A stretch of DNA of 64,000 nt from Thalassomonas actiniarum. GTDB taxonomy: Bacteria > Pseudomonadota > Gammaproteobacteria > Enterobacterales > Alteromonadaceae. Location: positions 2,542,001-2,606,000 of the forward strand of contig NZ_CP059735.1 of assembly GCF_000948975.2 (NCBI RefSeq), given 5' to 3'. Both the position numbers and the translations under genes were made by a program. Shown here one piece after another: positions 1 through 6,982 of the stretch (position 1 is the stretch's first letter; each line of letters begins with the position of its first letter). The notes below the pieces were generated by a model. That model worked only from the letters and a program-made list of their open reading frames with translations. It was not told the origin of the DNA and did no database searches.

Positions 1-320
1 CTCTGCTGGGGGAGCAATCCGTTAACCGGGTTTTTGCTCAGCTGGCGCATTTACTTAAGGGTGACGGGGCCTTTGTTGTGCAAACCCTGCATCCCGTTAG
101 CGCCTGCGGCGATCAGCCATACCGGGATGGCTGGCGCAGCGGCAGCTGGCAAGGGTTTAGTGAAGACTTTGTTGACCCGCCTCCCTGGTATTTCAGAACC
201 TTGCCTTCCTGGCTGGCATTGTTTACGGACAATGGCTTAACTTCGCCGGAGATTATCGAGCCGAAAAGATGTAACAATAGTGCGCCTTTGTCGGTCATAT
301 TTGTTGCCGAAAAGGCCTAA
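1..320 (+). CDS. SAM-dependent methyltransferase, C-terminal part (cut by window start)
   Basis: An open frame entering the window in phase 3 runs to the TAA at 318-320, giving about 106 residues. The visible part reads as the end of a class I SAM-dependent methyltransferase: a helix ending HLLKGDGAFVVQTLHP (the strand after the 'L+pgG' turn), then a WRSGSWQGF/PPPWYFRTLPSW segment and a final strand APLSVIFVAEKA. The SAM-binding glycine loop would lie upstream of the window, so the substrate cannot be named. The first in-frame ATG is at 78, but the coding signal clearly continues upstream of it. Family assignment is by pattern, not by search. Confidence 0.75.
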   Translation, partial: LLGEQSVNRVFAQLAHLLKGDGAFVVQTLHPVSACGDQPYRDGWRSGSWQGFSEDFVDPPPWYFRTLPSWLALFTDNGLTSPEIIEPKRCNNSAPLSVIFVAEKA

Positions 321-379
321 TTGCAGCTATACAAAGCTAAACCGGCTAAATAATTCATTTTTCTTACAAGGAGCGGACT

Positions 380-847
380 ATGTTTGAAATTGCAGCAATT
401 GATCATCTGGTGCTGAGAACTGCACAAGTCGATGAGATGGTCAGCTTCTATTGTCAGGTGCTCGGCTGCAGTGTGGAGCGCATTGTCGAAGAATTAGCCG
501 AAGAAATAGCCGAAGAAAGCGCGGAAGCAGCTGAGGGGGTTGTTGGTAATGGCAAAATAACAGCCTTGACCCAGTTACGTGCCGGTAATGCTTTGATCGA
601 CTTAGTCGATGTCCGCAGTAAACTGGGCAGGGCCGGGGGAGGAGCACCGACAAAAACCGAGCAAAACCTCGATCGTTTCTGCTTGCAGCTAAAAGCCATT
701 TCCAGCGGCGAAATTCAGGATTATTTGACTGCTAAAGGTATAAAGGTCGGTCAGTTCCATACCCGTTACGGCGCCCAGGGGTTTGGCGATTCGGTTTATA
801 TTCAGGATCCTGACGGCAATACCGTTGAACTTAAATCACAGCAATAA
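380..847 (+). CDS. VOC (glyoxalase/bleomycin-resistance) family protein
   Basis: This 155-residue protein has the single-module VOC pattern. It opens with IDHLVLRTAQVDEMVSFYCQVLG and ends with a paired module GDSVYIQDPDGNTVELK. Candidate metal ligands are His9 (IDHLV) and the glutamate of TVELK near the C-terminus. VOC proteins bind a metal and act as lyases, isomerases, dioxygenases or resistance proteins; the reaction here cannot be deduced. A good ribosome site (AAGGAG, about 370) precedes the ATG at 380. It carries an acidic insertion encoded by a 12-bp tandem repeat after the first strand, which typical members lack. Confidence 0.85.
   Translation: MFEIAAIDHLVLRTAQVDEMVSFYCQVLGCSVERIVEELAEEIAEESAEAAEGVVGNGKITALTQLRAGNALIDLVDVRSKLGRAGGGAPTKTEQNLDRFCLQLKAISSGEIQDYLTAKGIKVGQFHTRYGAQGFGDSVYIQDPDGNTVELKSQQ
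488..535 (+). repeat. In-frame 12-bp tandem repeat inside the VOC gene
   Basis: Four consecutive 12-base units (GAAGAATTAGCC, GAAGAAATAGCC, GAAGAAAGCGCG, GAAGCAGCTGAG) encode EELA-EEIA-EESA-EAAE. The unit length is a multiple of three, so copy-number changes would keep the frame. The encoded segment would form an acidic helix inserted in a loop of the VOC fold. Confidence 0.75.
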
Positions 848-903
848 GGTGATGAAAGGGCGGCCGTCTGGCGTTATGATAAAGATCATATAGGTTTTAT
901 GAA

Positions 904-1377
904 GTGGAAAATCTGATCTTGAACAGTAAAACACAACACCAGGTTAGCATAAGAATGGCCCTAAAAGAGGATATGGCCTGGGTGAATAATCAATACCTGA
1001 GCATAGGATTTAAACTGTCTGATTTTGGGCGGGAGCAGATTGCCATTGCCGAGGTTAACGGCGAAAAAGCCGGACTTGGCCGCTTGCAATATATAGACAA
1101 AGGGATCGCCGAACTTGGCGGCATGTATGTAAAGGATAGTTTTCGCGGTTTAGGTGTTGCCGGGCGGATCGTTGATTATCTGGTTAAAAATGCCACGGAC
1201 TATCAGAAAATATACTGTTTACCTTTCGCCCATTTGCAGGCATTTTACCAAAAGTTTGGTTTTGCTCCCGAGCAGGAGTTAACCAAGGTGCCCAGAGTTG
1301 TGCTGGAAAAGCACAACTGGTGCAACAGCAGCTATGAGCACAAAACCTTATTGTTTTCCCTGACCCGGGATATTTAG
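904..1377 (+). CDS. GNAT family N-acetyltransferase
   Basis: The protein has 157 residues with a GNAT core: VSIRMALKEDMAWV (strand 1), GLGRLQYIDKGIAELGGMYV (strands 3-4) and the acetyl-CoA loop VKDSFRGLGVAGRIVDYL, then a YQKFGF motif. It would transfer an acetyl group from acetyl-CoA to an amine of unknown identity. The start is GTG at 904. The in-frame ATG at 955 would remove the first strand, so the GTG is preferred. An ATG at 899 is out of frame. No partner gene reveals the substrate. Confidence 0.8.
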   Translation: MENLILNSKTQHQVSIRMALKEDMAWVNNQYLSIGFKLSDFGREQIAIAEVNGEKAGLGRLQYIDKGIAELGGMYVKDSFRGLGVAGRIVDYLVKNATDYQKIYCLPFAHLQAFYQKFGFAPEQELTKVPRVVLEKHNWCNSSYEHKTLLFSLTRDI

Positions 1378-1538
1378 CACTTTTTTACGCACAAGTCATT
1401 TGATATCGGGATACACCATATTTGCCCTGGATATCTGGTTTTGCTTTGATTTTGTTGCCAGGTTAACATGGACACCAGCGGGATAATCTGATTAAATTCC
1501 TTGATTTATAAGCAATATCTTGATTCACTCCCGGGACC

Positions 1539-2180
1539 ATGAATTTGACCAATCTTCCCATGAAGACCATAAGTGCTGCCAGTCCTTTAGGGAAAACAGC
1601 TTTTTTGGCACTACGTAACGCTATGTCGGCCTATTATCCTGTTTCAGAGCAAACCTGGCAGGAGTTTACCGGTATTTGTGAGCTGCTGAGCGTCGAAAAA
1701 AATCAGTTCCTTTATCAACAAGGTCAGTTGCCCAACTCTTTTGCCTTTGTTTATTCCGGTTTGTTCCGGTTATTTATTGCCGATGAAAAGGGCAATGAAT
1801 ACAATAAGATGTTTTTTGATGAAAATACTTTTCCCGGCTCTATGGTGGCCCTGCTTAAAGGTCAGGTGTCACGGTTTGCTATTGAAGCGCTGGAAGATTC
1901 GCTTGTGGTGACCATTAACTTTAACGGCTTTCGCCGGTTATTGGCGGCCAAAGAAGATTTGAAAATGTACCATATTCATTATCTGGAGCAGAACTGGCTG
2001 ATTGCCAAAGAGGCAAGGGAAGTGGCCCTGGTACAGGAAGAAGCGCTGGCGAGATATTTACGCTTTTTAGCCGAATATCCCAAGCTTGAATCCAGGCTGC
2101 CCCAATACCATATCGCTTCACATTTGGGCATCACCGCGACTCAATTGAGCCGGATCAGAAAACAGCTTGTCGATGAATAA
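1539..2180 (+). CDS. Crp/Fnr family transcriptional regulator
   Basis: The protein has 213 residues. Residues about 45-145 form a cyclic-nucleotide-binding-like beta-roll (NSFAFVYSGLFRLF, then FFDENTFPGSMVALL). The C-terminus is a helix-turn-helix (YHIASHLGITATQLSRIRKQL). The canonical cAMP-contacting arginine/serine pair of CRP is not evident, and there is no N-terminal cysteine cluster as in FNR, so the signal is unknown. Many single-domain-like members of this type regulate a neighbouring transporter. Here a small DMT transporter and an acetyltransferase follow on the same strand, which suggests that role by inference. The start ATG at 1539 could also be the ATG at 1560. Confidence 0.85.
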   Translation: MNLTNLPMKTISAASPLGKTAFLALRNAMSAYYPVSEQTWQEFTGICELLSVEKNQFLYQQGQLPNSFAFVYSGLFRLFIADEKGNEYNKMFFDENTFPGSMVALLKGQVSRFAIEALEDSLVVTINFNGFRRLLAAKEDLKMYHIHYLEQNWLIAKEAREVALVQEEALARYLRFLAEYPKLESRLPQYHIASHLGITATQLSRIRKQLVDE

Positions 2181-2251
2181 TTTTTTAACTTTTACCGATA
2201 AAATCAACATAGGTAAATGACGCAGACCAGGCAGCCCTTTATGCTGGTTGC

Positions 2252-2695
2252 ATGATTTATTTATCTTTACTTGCGCTAATCGCAGGCGCGGCAATTGCGA
2301 CCCAGACCAGTATGAATGCCCAGTTGGGTGTTATGCTGAAAAATCCGTTATTGGCTACCAGTGTGGCTTTTGTCAGCAGCATTTTTTTTACCTTATGCGG
2401 CGTGCTGCTGGTGAACCGGGAAATTCCCAGTGTCGAGGTGATACGTTCGGTACCTGTTTACCTTTGGTTTGCCGGCGGGGCATTCAGTGCTTTCGGGCTG
2501 GGCTGTTTTTATTATCTTATTCCTAAGATGGGTATAGGGGCGATGTTATCTGCCGCCTTAACCGGGCAGTTGTTACTGGCGATAGTGGCCGGTCATTTTG
2601 GCTGGTTTGATTTGCCGGTAAAACCTATTACTGTGGCTAAAGTGGCCGGGGTAGTAGCACTTATTAGCGGTATCATTTTGATTAATCGGGGGTAA
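2252..2695 (+). CDS. Small DMT-superfamily transporter (YdcZ/DUF606 family)
   Basis: This is a 147-residue, very hydrophobic protein with five predicted membrane segments. Its signature starts with IAGAAIATQTSMNAQLGVML, and AGGAFSAFGLGCFYYLIPKM and ALTGQLLLAIVAGHFG follow. This is the pattern of the DUF606/YdcZ branch of the drug/metabolite transporters, whose substrates are mostly unknown. The length fits the family (about 140-150). The gene is 71 bp after the Crp/Fnr regulator and only 3 bp before the next acetyltransferase, so the latter two are almost certainly co-transcribed. Confidence 0.85.
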   Translation: MIYLSLLALIAGAAIATQTSMNAQLGVMLKNPLLATSVAFVSSIFFTLCGVLLVNREIPSVEVIRSVPVYLWFAGGAFSAFGLGCFYYLIPKMGIGAMLSAALTGQLLLAIVAGHFGWFDLPVKPITVAKVAGVVALISGIILINRG

Positions 2696-2698
2696 AAA

Positions 2699-3496
2699 AT
2701 GACGTTAACCGAGCAGGAACTTAAGCTGGCCAATCTTGATAACCTTACCCGCTTGTGGCAAGCCATGGGCACGAATAGCCAGGTATTATCTGAGCATAAA
2801 GCGTTTTTATCACGCAGCTGGCCTTATCGTTTTTGGCATGAACAGGCGGCGGTTATACAGGGCAGGCAAGTTTCACAACCGCCTGGCAAGCTTAATAATT
2901 TGCCAACGTTACCCGGCAATACTGTTATTCCTGTGTGGCCTTCACTCAATGGCGCACATAAATCCCTGGAGCAGGCTTTAATTGATGCCGACTATATTCA
3001 TTCGCTTGAGTTGCTGGCTATGGCTTTGACGGTTAGTGAAGGCATAGGCAATAAGACAGGTAAAGCCGAAAAACATAATGAAGCTGGCGAACTCAGGCTG
3101 ATAACTTGTGCCAGTCAAGATGAAATCAAACGTTGGACCCAAATCGGTAGCGGGGCTTTTGGCTATGAAATTGACGTTAAGGTGGTACAAGCCCTGGCTG
3201 AGGATAGCAAGGCCCGAGTGATTCTGGCTTATGAAGACAGGCAGCCGGTAGCAACGGCTTTATTATTTCACAGTCACTATAAAAACGCCGGTATTACAGG
3301 TATTCATCAGTTGGGGGTTGCGGAAAAATACCGGGGCAGGGGCATTGCCCGCCGGTTGATGTCGGCGTTACTTACGCAAAGCGCTGCGGATACGGATTTT
3401 TTCTGTCTGCAGGCATCAATCATGGGTAAAGGTTTGTATTTAAGTTTAGGGTTTAAGGAGCTGTTTTTGATCAATAACTACCGGAAAGCCCCTTAG
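2699..3496 (+). CDS. GNAT family N-acetyltransferase
   Basis: The protein has 265 residues. The C-terminal half carries the GNAT core: strand IHQLGVAEKYRGRGIARRLM, which holds the acetyl-CoA pyrophosphate loop (R/Q-x-x-G-x-G/A as RGRGIA), followed by FCLQASIMGKGLYLSLGFKEL. The N-terminal ~120 residues contain WPYRFWHEQ and a diverged domain that may provide substrate specificity. It starts 3 bp after the DMT transporter stop, so the two are translationally close. That suggests modification and export of the same small molecule, but this is inference. Confidence 0.8.
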   Translation: MTLTEQELKLANLDNLTRLWQAMGTNSQVLSEHKAFLSRSWPYRFWHEQAAVIQGRQVSQPPGKLNNLPTLPGNTVIPVWPSLNGAHKSLEQALIDADYIHSLELLAMALTVSEGIGNKTGKAEKHNEAGELRLITCASQDEIKRWTQIGSGAFGYEIDVKVVQALAEDSKARVILAYEDRQPVATALLFHSHYKNAGITGIHQLGVAEKYRGRGIARRLMSALLTQSAADTDFFCLQASIMGKGLYLSLGFKELFLINNYRKAP

Positions 3497-3569
3497 CCTG
3501 ATGATGGCATCCGTTGTCTGACTGCTTTTATTGAAAAAGTATGGTGTGCAAGAGCTGGATAAGGTGAAC

Positions 3570-3606
3570 ACCGCCTTTTAACCTGGTGCGCCGGTTAAAA
3601 AGCGGT
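3570..3606. terminator. Possible bidirectional terminator hairpin
   Basis: ACCGCCTTTTAACC (3570-3583) pairs with GGTTAAAAAGCGGT (3593-3606) with a single G-T/mismatch position and a 9-base loop. It lies between the convergent ends of the acetyltransferase (3496) and the TonB receptor (3617). There is no separate long T tract, so terminator function is only likely. Confidence 0.4.
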
Positions 3607-3616
3607 GAGTCATTGC

Positions 3617-5809
3617 TTAGAAAGTCATTTTGGCACTGACGGCGAAAGCCCGGCCTGCTTCGGTTAAATGTTTTTTGGAATCCCCTTCGCTGTGTCCGTT
3701 GGCATTGACATAACGGATATACTCTTTATCGGTGAGGTTGGTAGCAGATAAATTTACCACTATCTCATCGGTAAGCTGATAACTCATCAATAAATCCAGG
3801 CTGCCGTAACCGGCAATTTCTGACTTGCCTTCAGGCACTTTCGTCATTTTGTTGGCCCAGTTTAAAATCAGCTCGGCGTTGAGTTTATCCCCCATATAAC
3901 CAAGTCCTGCGATACCTGATAACGGGCTGATGGTTTCGATGTATTCATCGGTTTCATCGTCCTTGCCGTGCTGGTAGGAAGCATTGAAAAAGACGTTAAT
4001 TTCATTACTGAGGTCATAATTCAGCGCCGCTTCTATGCCCTTAATGGTGACGGCATCAATGTTTTGATACTGGAAGGTATCGTGCTGGTAAGCAAAGCTG
4101 CCATCGTTATTCATGACCGATTCACTGTCGGTTAAGGTCGTGGCAAGGAATTGATCATATTTGGTGTAGAAAATTGCGGTATTAAAGGCGAAATCACCCA
4201 AAGTGCCCCTTAAACCCAGCTCGTAGCTGTCGCTTTCTTCCGGTGACAGGTCGTCGCTGGGGATCACTTCATAAATATAATTGGAGCTTGCCTGGTTATA
4301 ATGCTCAATATAAGCCAGATCATAGGCAGGCACCTTAAAACCCTGGCCGTATTGGGCAAATAAACTGATATCGTCCGATAACCGGTACAGAGCGCCGAAA
4401 TTAAAGGAGGTATGGTTTTCATCTATTTTAGAAAAACGGCTGATACCGTCGGCTTTTAATGCCCCGTTGGGATCCATGCTATAGCGGTCGAACCTTAAAC
4501 CTGGCGTTAGCGTGAGCTGGCCGTCGAGCAGGGTTATTTCATCGTTGATAAAAATACCGGTGCGCGAGGTATCTGTTTTCGGGAATTTTTCGTCGGTTAA
4601 GTCCCGGGTGGATTCACCGGCCACTTCCCGGTATTCGTGCACCAGGCGGCTGCTTTGTGTTTTTTCTATATCCAGGCCATAACCCAGGGTGTGAGTCGGG
4701 TTAACCTCAAGGCTGGCATTGGACCTAAAGCCAACAGTGTCTTGCTGGTATCTGGAAGTTTTCCACATATCCCGTATTTCCACTGTTCCGAACATAGGTG
4801 CATTGATGTCCAGTTGACCGTATTCCTGATCCCTTTGGATGGTTTTATTCTTATACAGGCTGACATTGAGCAGGTCATAAAAACTTGTGCCGCTTTCGCT
4901 ATGGTAGTTGAGCTGATAAGACTCTGTGGTCTTATCATTGTTGATGTTTTCGTCAACAATCTGGTAGCCATACTGTCCCAGGCCACGGAAATAGGCGAGC
5001 AAGCCGTCGGCGCTGTCGCCTTTGCTTTCTTGCTGCCAGTGCTCTGTGGTGAAGGTCAGGTAATCCTGATCGTTTATGTTGTATCTCGCTTTATAGAAAA
5101 TATTGTCGGACTGGATGGAAAACGGTTGCTCGCTTTCATCATAATTTTGCTGTTCTTTACCGTCGCGGTAATTCAGGTTGAGCAGGTGCTCGAAATCGCC
5201 GTGGGCAAATGCCAATGTGGTACTGATATTTTCCTGCTCTGTACTGTTGTCGTAACCGGTTTTTACCGAACCGGCAAAGGTTTCTCCCTGGCCCAGGTAG
5301 TCACTGGCATCTTTGGTGGTGAAAACAATAATACCGCCTAAGGCATCCGAGCCGTAAAGGGATGACGCGGCTCCTTTGGCAACTTCGACCTGTTTTAAGG
5401 TATCGGTTTCGATAAAGCCCCGGCCGACGATGTCGTTTAAGCCGTCGGCGCCGTAACCTTCATTCATGCGCATGCCGTCTTTGATCATCAATACCCGATC
5501 GCTGCCCATGCCCCGTACCAGGATATTCTGGGCGCCGCCGGCACTGCCGGTAACCTCTACGCCTGGCGCATATTTAAATAACTGGTTCATGTCCGTGACC
5601 ACTTGCTTTTCAATGTCCTGTGCGGTGACGACAGAAATACTGCCGGCAACGTCCTTAAGCGCTTTTTCGGTGCGGGAGCCGCTGATGACGATCACTTCCA
5701 GATCCTGTGCGATATCCTGAGTATCGTCAGGTATTTCAGCATAACCTGGGCTGGTGAACAATGCAGTTGAGATAACACAAGCTAGCACCTTAGGTGTTGG
5801 CTTAAACAT
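3617..5809 (-). CDS. TonB-dependent outer-membrane receptor, haem/haemoglobin type (HmuR-like)
   Basis: With the start at 5809 the protein has 730 residues. This ATG is preceded by AAAGGA and opens a signal peptide ending SPGYA; the longer frame to 5926 adds 39 residues before the signal peptide and is unlikely. A plug domain follows (DLEVIVISGSRTEKALKDVAG; VRGMGSDRVLMIKDGMR). The beta-barrel ends in AVSAKMTF with the terminal phenylalanine usual for outer-membrane proteins. Near residue 490, FKVPAYDLAYIEHYNQ and then SDDLSPEESDSYELGLRG match the FRAP-His-NPDL region of haem receptors, the His lying in between. It is divergent from the ExbB-like/DUF2149/CobN-like genes with a Fur-like site between. 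Haem import is therefore likely but inferred. Confidence 0.88.
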   Translation of the reverse strand: MFKPTPKVLACVISTALFTSPGYAEIPDDTQDIAQDLEVIVISGSRTEKALKDVAGSISVVTAQDIEKQVVTDMNQLFKYAPGVEVTGSAGGAQNILVRGMGSDRVLMIKDGMRMNEGYGADGLNDIVGRGFIETDTLKQVEVAKGAASSLYGSDALGGIIVFTTKDASDYLGQGETFAGSVKTGYDNSTEQENISTTLAFAHGDFEHLLNLNYRDGKEQQNYDESEQPFSIQSDNIFYKARYNINDQDYLTFTTEHWQQESKGDSADGLLAYFRGLGQYGYQIVDENINNDKTTESYQLNYHSESGTSFYDLLNVSLYKNKTIQRDQEYGQLDINAPMFGTVEIRDMWKTSRYQQDTVGFRSNASLEVNPTHTLGYGLDIEKTQSSRLVHEYREVAGESTRDLTDEKFPKTDTSRTGIFINDEITLLDGQLTLTPGLRFDRYSMDPNGALKADGISRFSKIDENHTSFNFGALYRLSDDISLFAQYGQGFKVPAYDLAYIEHYNQASSNYIYEVIPSDDLSPEESDSYELGLRGTLGDFAFNTAIFYTKYDQFLATTLTDSESVMNNDGSFAYQHDTFQYQNIDAVTIKGIEAALNYDLSNEINVFFNASYQHGKDDETDEYIETISPLSGIAGLGYMGDKLNAELILNWANKMTKVPEGKSEIAGYGSLDLLMSYQLTDEIVVNLSATNLTDKEYIRYVNANGHSEGDSKKHLTEAGRAFAVSAKMTF

Positions 5810-5954
5810 GAGATTTTTTCCTTTTAAGGTAATGAAGCCCGCAATGTCCGGGTTTGCCTTTTGCGTATTCGCGTAGCTAGGTTGTCGCTGATTTTTGCGT
5901 GATAACAAACAAGGTTTACTTTTCATTTCGGGCAGGTTTGGCTTTCAGATGCTT

Positions 5955-6010
5955 TTAATAATACAAATTATTTCGAGAATGTAAACTAAAATGAGAATTA
6001 TTTGTATTTG
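5955..6010. promoter_or_regulatory. Fur-box-like operators between the receptor and the chelatase operon
   Basis: TGAGAATTATTTGTA at 5992-6006 matches the 7-1-7 Fur consensus (TGATAATNATTATCA) at 11 of 14 defined positions. A second AT-rich inverted element, AATAATACAAATTATT, lies at about 5956-5971. Both sit in the divergent intergenic region (5810-6094), where a Fur repressor could shut off both directions under iron sufficiency. Confidence 0.6.
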
Positions 6011-6094
6011 CATTGAGGTTTTTTCATAAATAGTCTAAAGTGCGCGGCAGATTATTGATGTAAGTGAATTTCAAACAGTTTAGAGGAACATTTT

Positions 6095-6625
6095 GTGAAC
6101 ATTCAATCACTGGAAAATATCATGGCACAGTTGTCACACTTGCTGATGACGCCGGTTATTTTAATTATCGTGGCTTTACTGATTTATGCCATTTATGCCT
6201 TGGGAGGGTTTTTCGGGCAATATTCGCTGCGTAAGAAATATGCCCCTATTTATACGATGCAGGTACAGACGGGGCAAACCGACTGGCTTAAGGGCTACCC
6301 GGTACATAATTATTTTGTCAACAATCCCGAGGCCAGTGAAGATGAGCTGGAAGTCTACGCCCTGAAAAACTTGGAAACCTTGCGCATCGTCACCCGTATC
6401 GCCCCTATGCTCGGTTTGATAGCGACCATGATCCCTATGGGACCGGCACTGCAGGCGCTGGCGGACGGTAATATCCAGGGGATCAGTGAAAACCTGATCA
6501 TCGCCTTTGCCGCCGTTATCTGGGGCTTGGTGATTGCTTCATTAACCTTCTGGCCCGCCAGCGTAAAAAAACGCTGGTGTGCCGATGAATTGATCAATAT
6601 CCGCAAGCTTAAGGGGAGGTGTTGA
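6095..6625 (+). CDS. MotA/TolQ/ExbB-type proton-channel protein of the haem locus
   Basis: The protein has 176 residues and begins at GTG 6095 with AGAGGA seven bases upstream. It has an N-terminal membrane helix (VILIIVALLIYAIYALGGFF), a cytoplasmic stretch, then two helices (RIAPMLGLIATMIPMGPALQAL and NLIIAFAAVIWGLVIASLTFW). This is the MotA/TolQ/ExbB arrangement with the APMLGLIATMIPMGP signature. The protein has no ExbD partner beside it. Instead its stop overlaps the start of a DUF2149 gene, and a CobN-like gene follows. In Bacteroidetes hmu loci the same trio accompanies the HmuR receptor, so it probably energises haem handling in the inner membrane. That role is inferred. Confidence 0.85.
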   Translation: MNIQSLENIMAQLSHLLMTPVILIIVALLIYAIYALGGFFGQYSLRKKYAPIYTMQVQTGQTDWLKGYPVHNYFVNNPEASEDELEVYALKNLETLRIVTRIAPMLGLIATMIPMGPALQALADGNIQGISENLIIAFAAVIWGLVIASLTFWPASVKKRWCADELINIRKLKGRC

Positions 6626-6978
6626 TGCGGTTTTTAGAAGAAGATGAAGAACTCAACCCTATTGTCAGTGCAGTGAACCTGGTGGATGTATTTTTGGTGA
6701 TCATCGCCGCCTTGCTGATTGCACTGGCGCAAAACCCGCTTAATGTCTTTACCGAAGACGATGTCACCGTGGTGAAAAATGCCGGTAAGCCGAATATGGA
6801 AGTCATCGTGAAAAAAGGTAAAGAAATCAAAAAATACCAGGCCAATGGTGAAATCGGCTCAGGCGAAGGCCTGCGCGCCGGTGTCGCCTATAAAATGGCT
6901 GACGGCAGTTTTATTTACGTACCAGAAAGCGTGCCGGAAGAAGGTGTACCGGAAGGCGAGCAGGCGCAGGGGGAATAA
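6625..6978 (+). CDS. DUF2149 family membrane protein (ExbD-like partner)
   Basis: The protein has 117 residues from ATG 6625, which shares one base with the ExbB-like stop (TGATG) behind a strong AAGGGGAGG. One N-terminal membrane helix (VNLVDVFLVIIAALLIALAQ) is followed by a periplasmic domain (DDVTVVKNAGKPNMEVIVKKG) and an acidic tail (PEEGVPEGEQAQGE). The topology copies ExbD/TolR: one helix plus a periplasmic domain, including an Asp in the helix (VDVF). DUF2149 proteins occur with ExbB-like and CobN-like proteins in haem loci. Translational overlap with the upstream gene supports a physical complex. Function is otherwise unproven. Confidence 0.8.
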   Translation: MRFLEEDEELNPIVSAVNLVDVFLVIIAALLIALAQNPLNVFTEDDVTVVKNAGKPNMEVIVKKGKEIKKYQANGEIGSGEGLRAGVAYKMADGSFIYVPESVPEEGVPEGEQAQGE

Positions 6979-6982
6979 AATA

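Noticed and set aside
4637-5341. Plus-strand frame of 234 residues opposite the TonB receptor
   Set aside because: It is antisense to a well-supported receptor gene, lacks a ribosome site and shows low-complexity hydrophobic translation typical of shadow frames.
6845-6982. N-terminal extension of the CobN-like protein
   Set aside because: It overlaps the DUF2149 gene in another frame, and a ribosome site plus signal peptide start at 6983.
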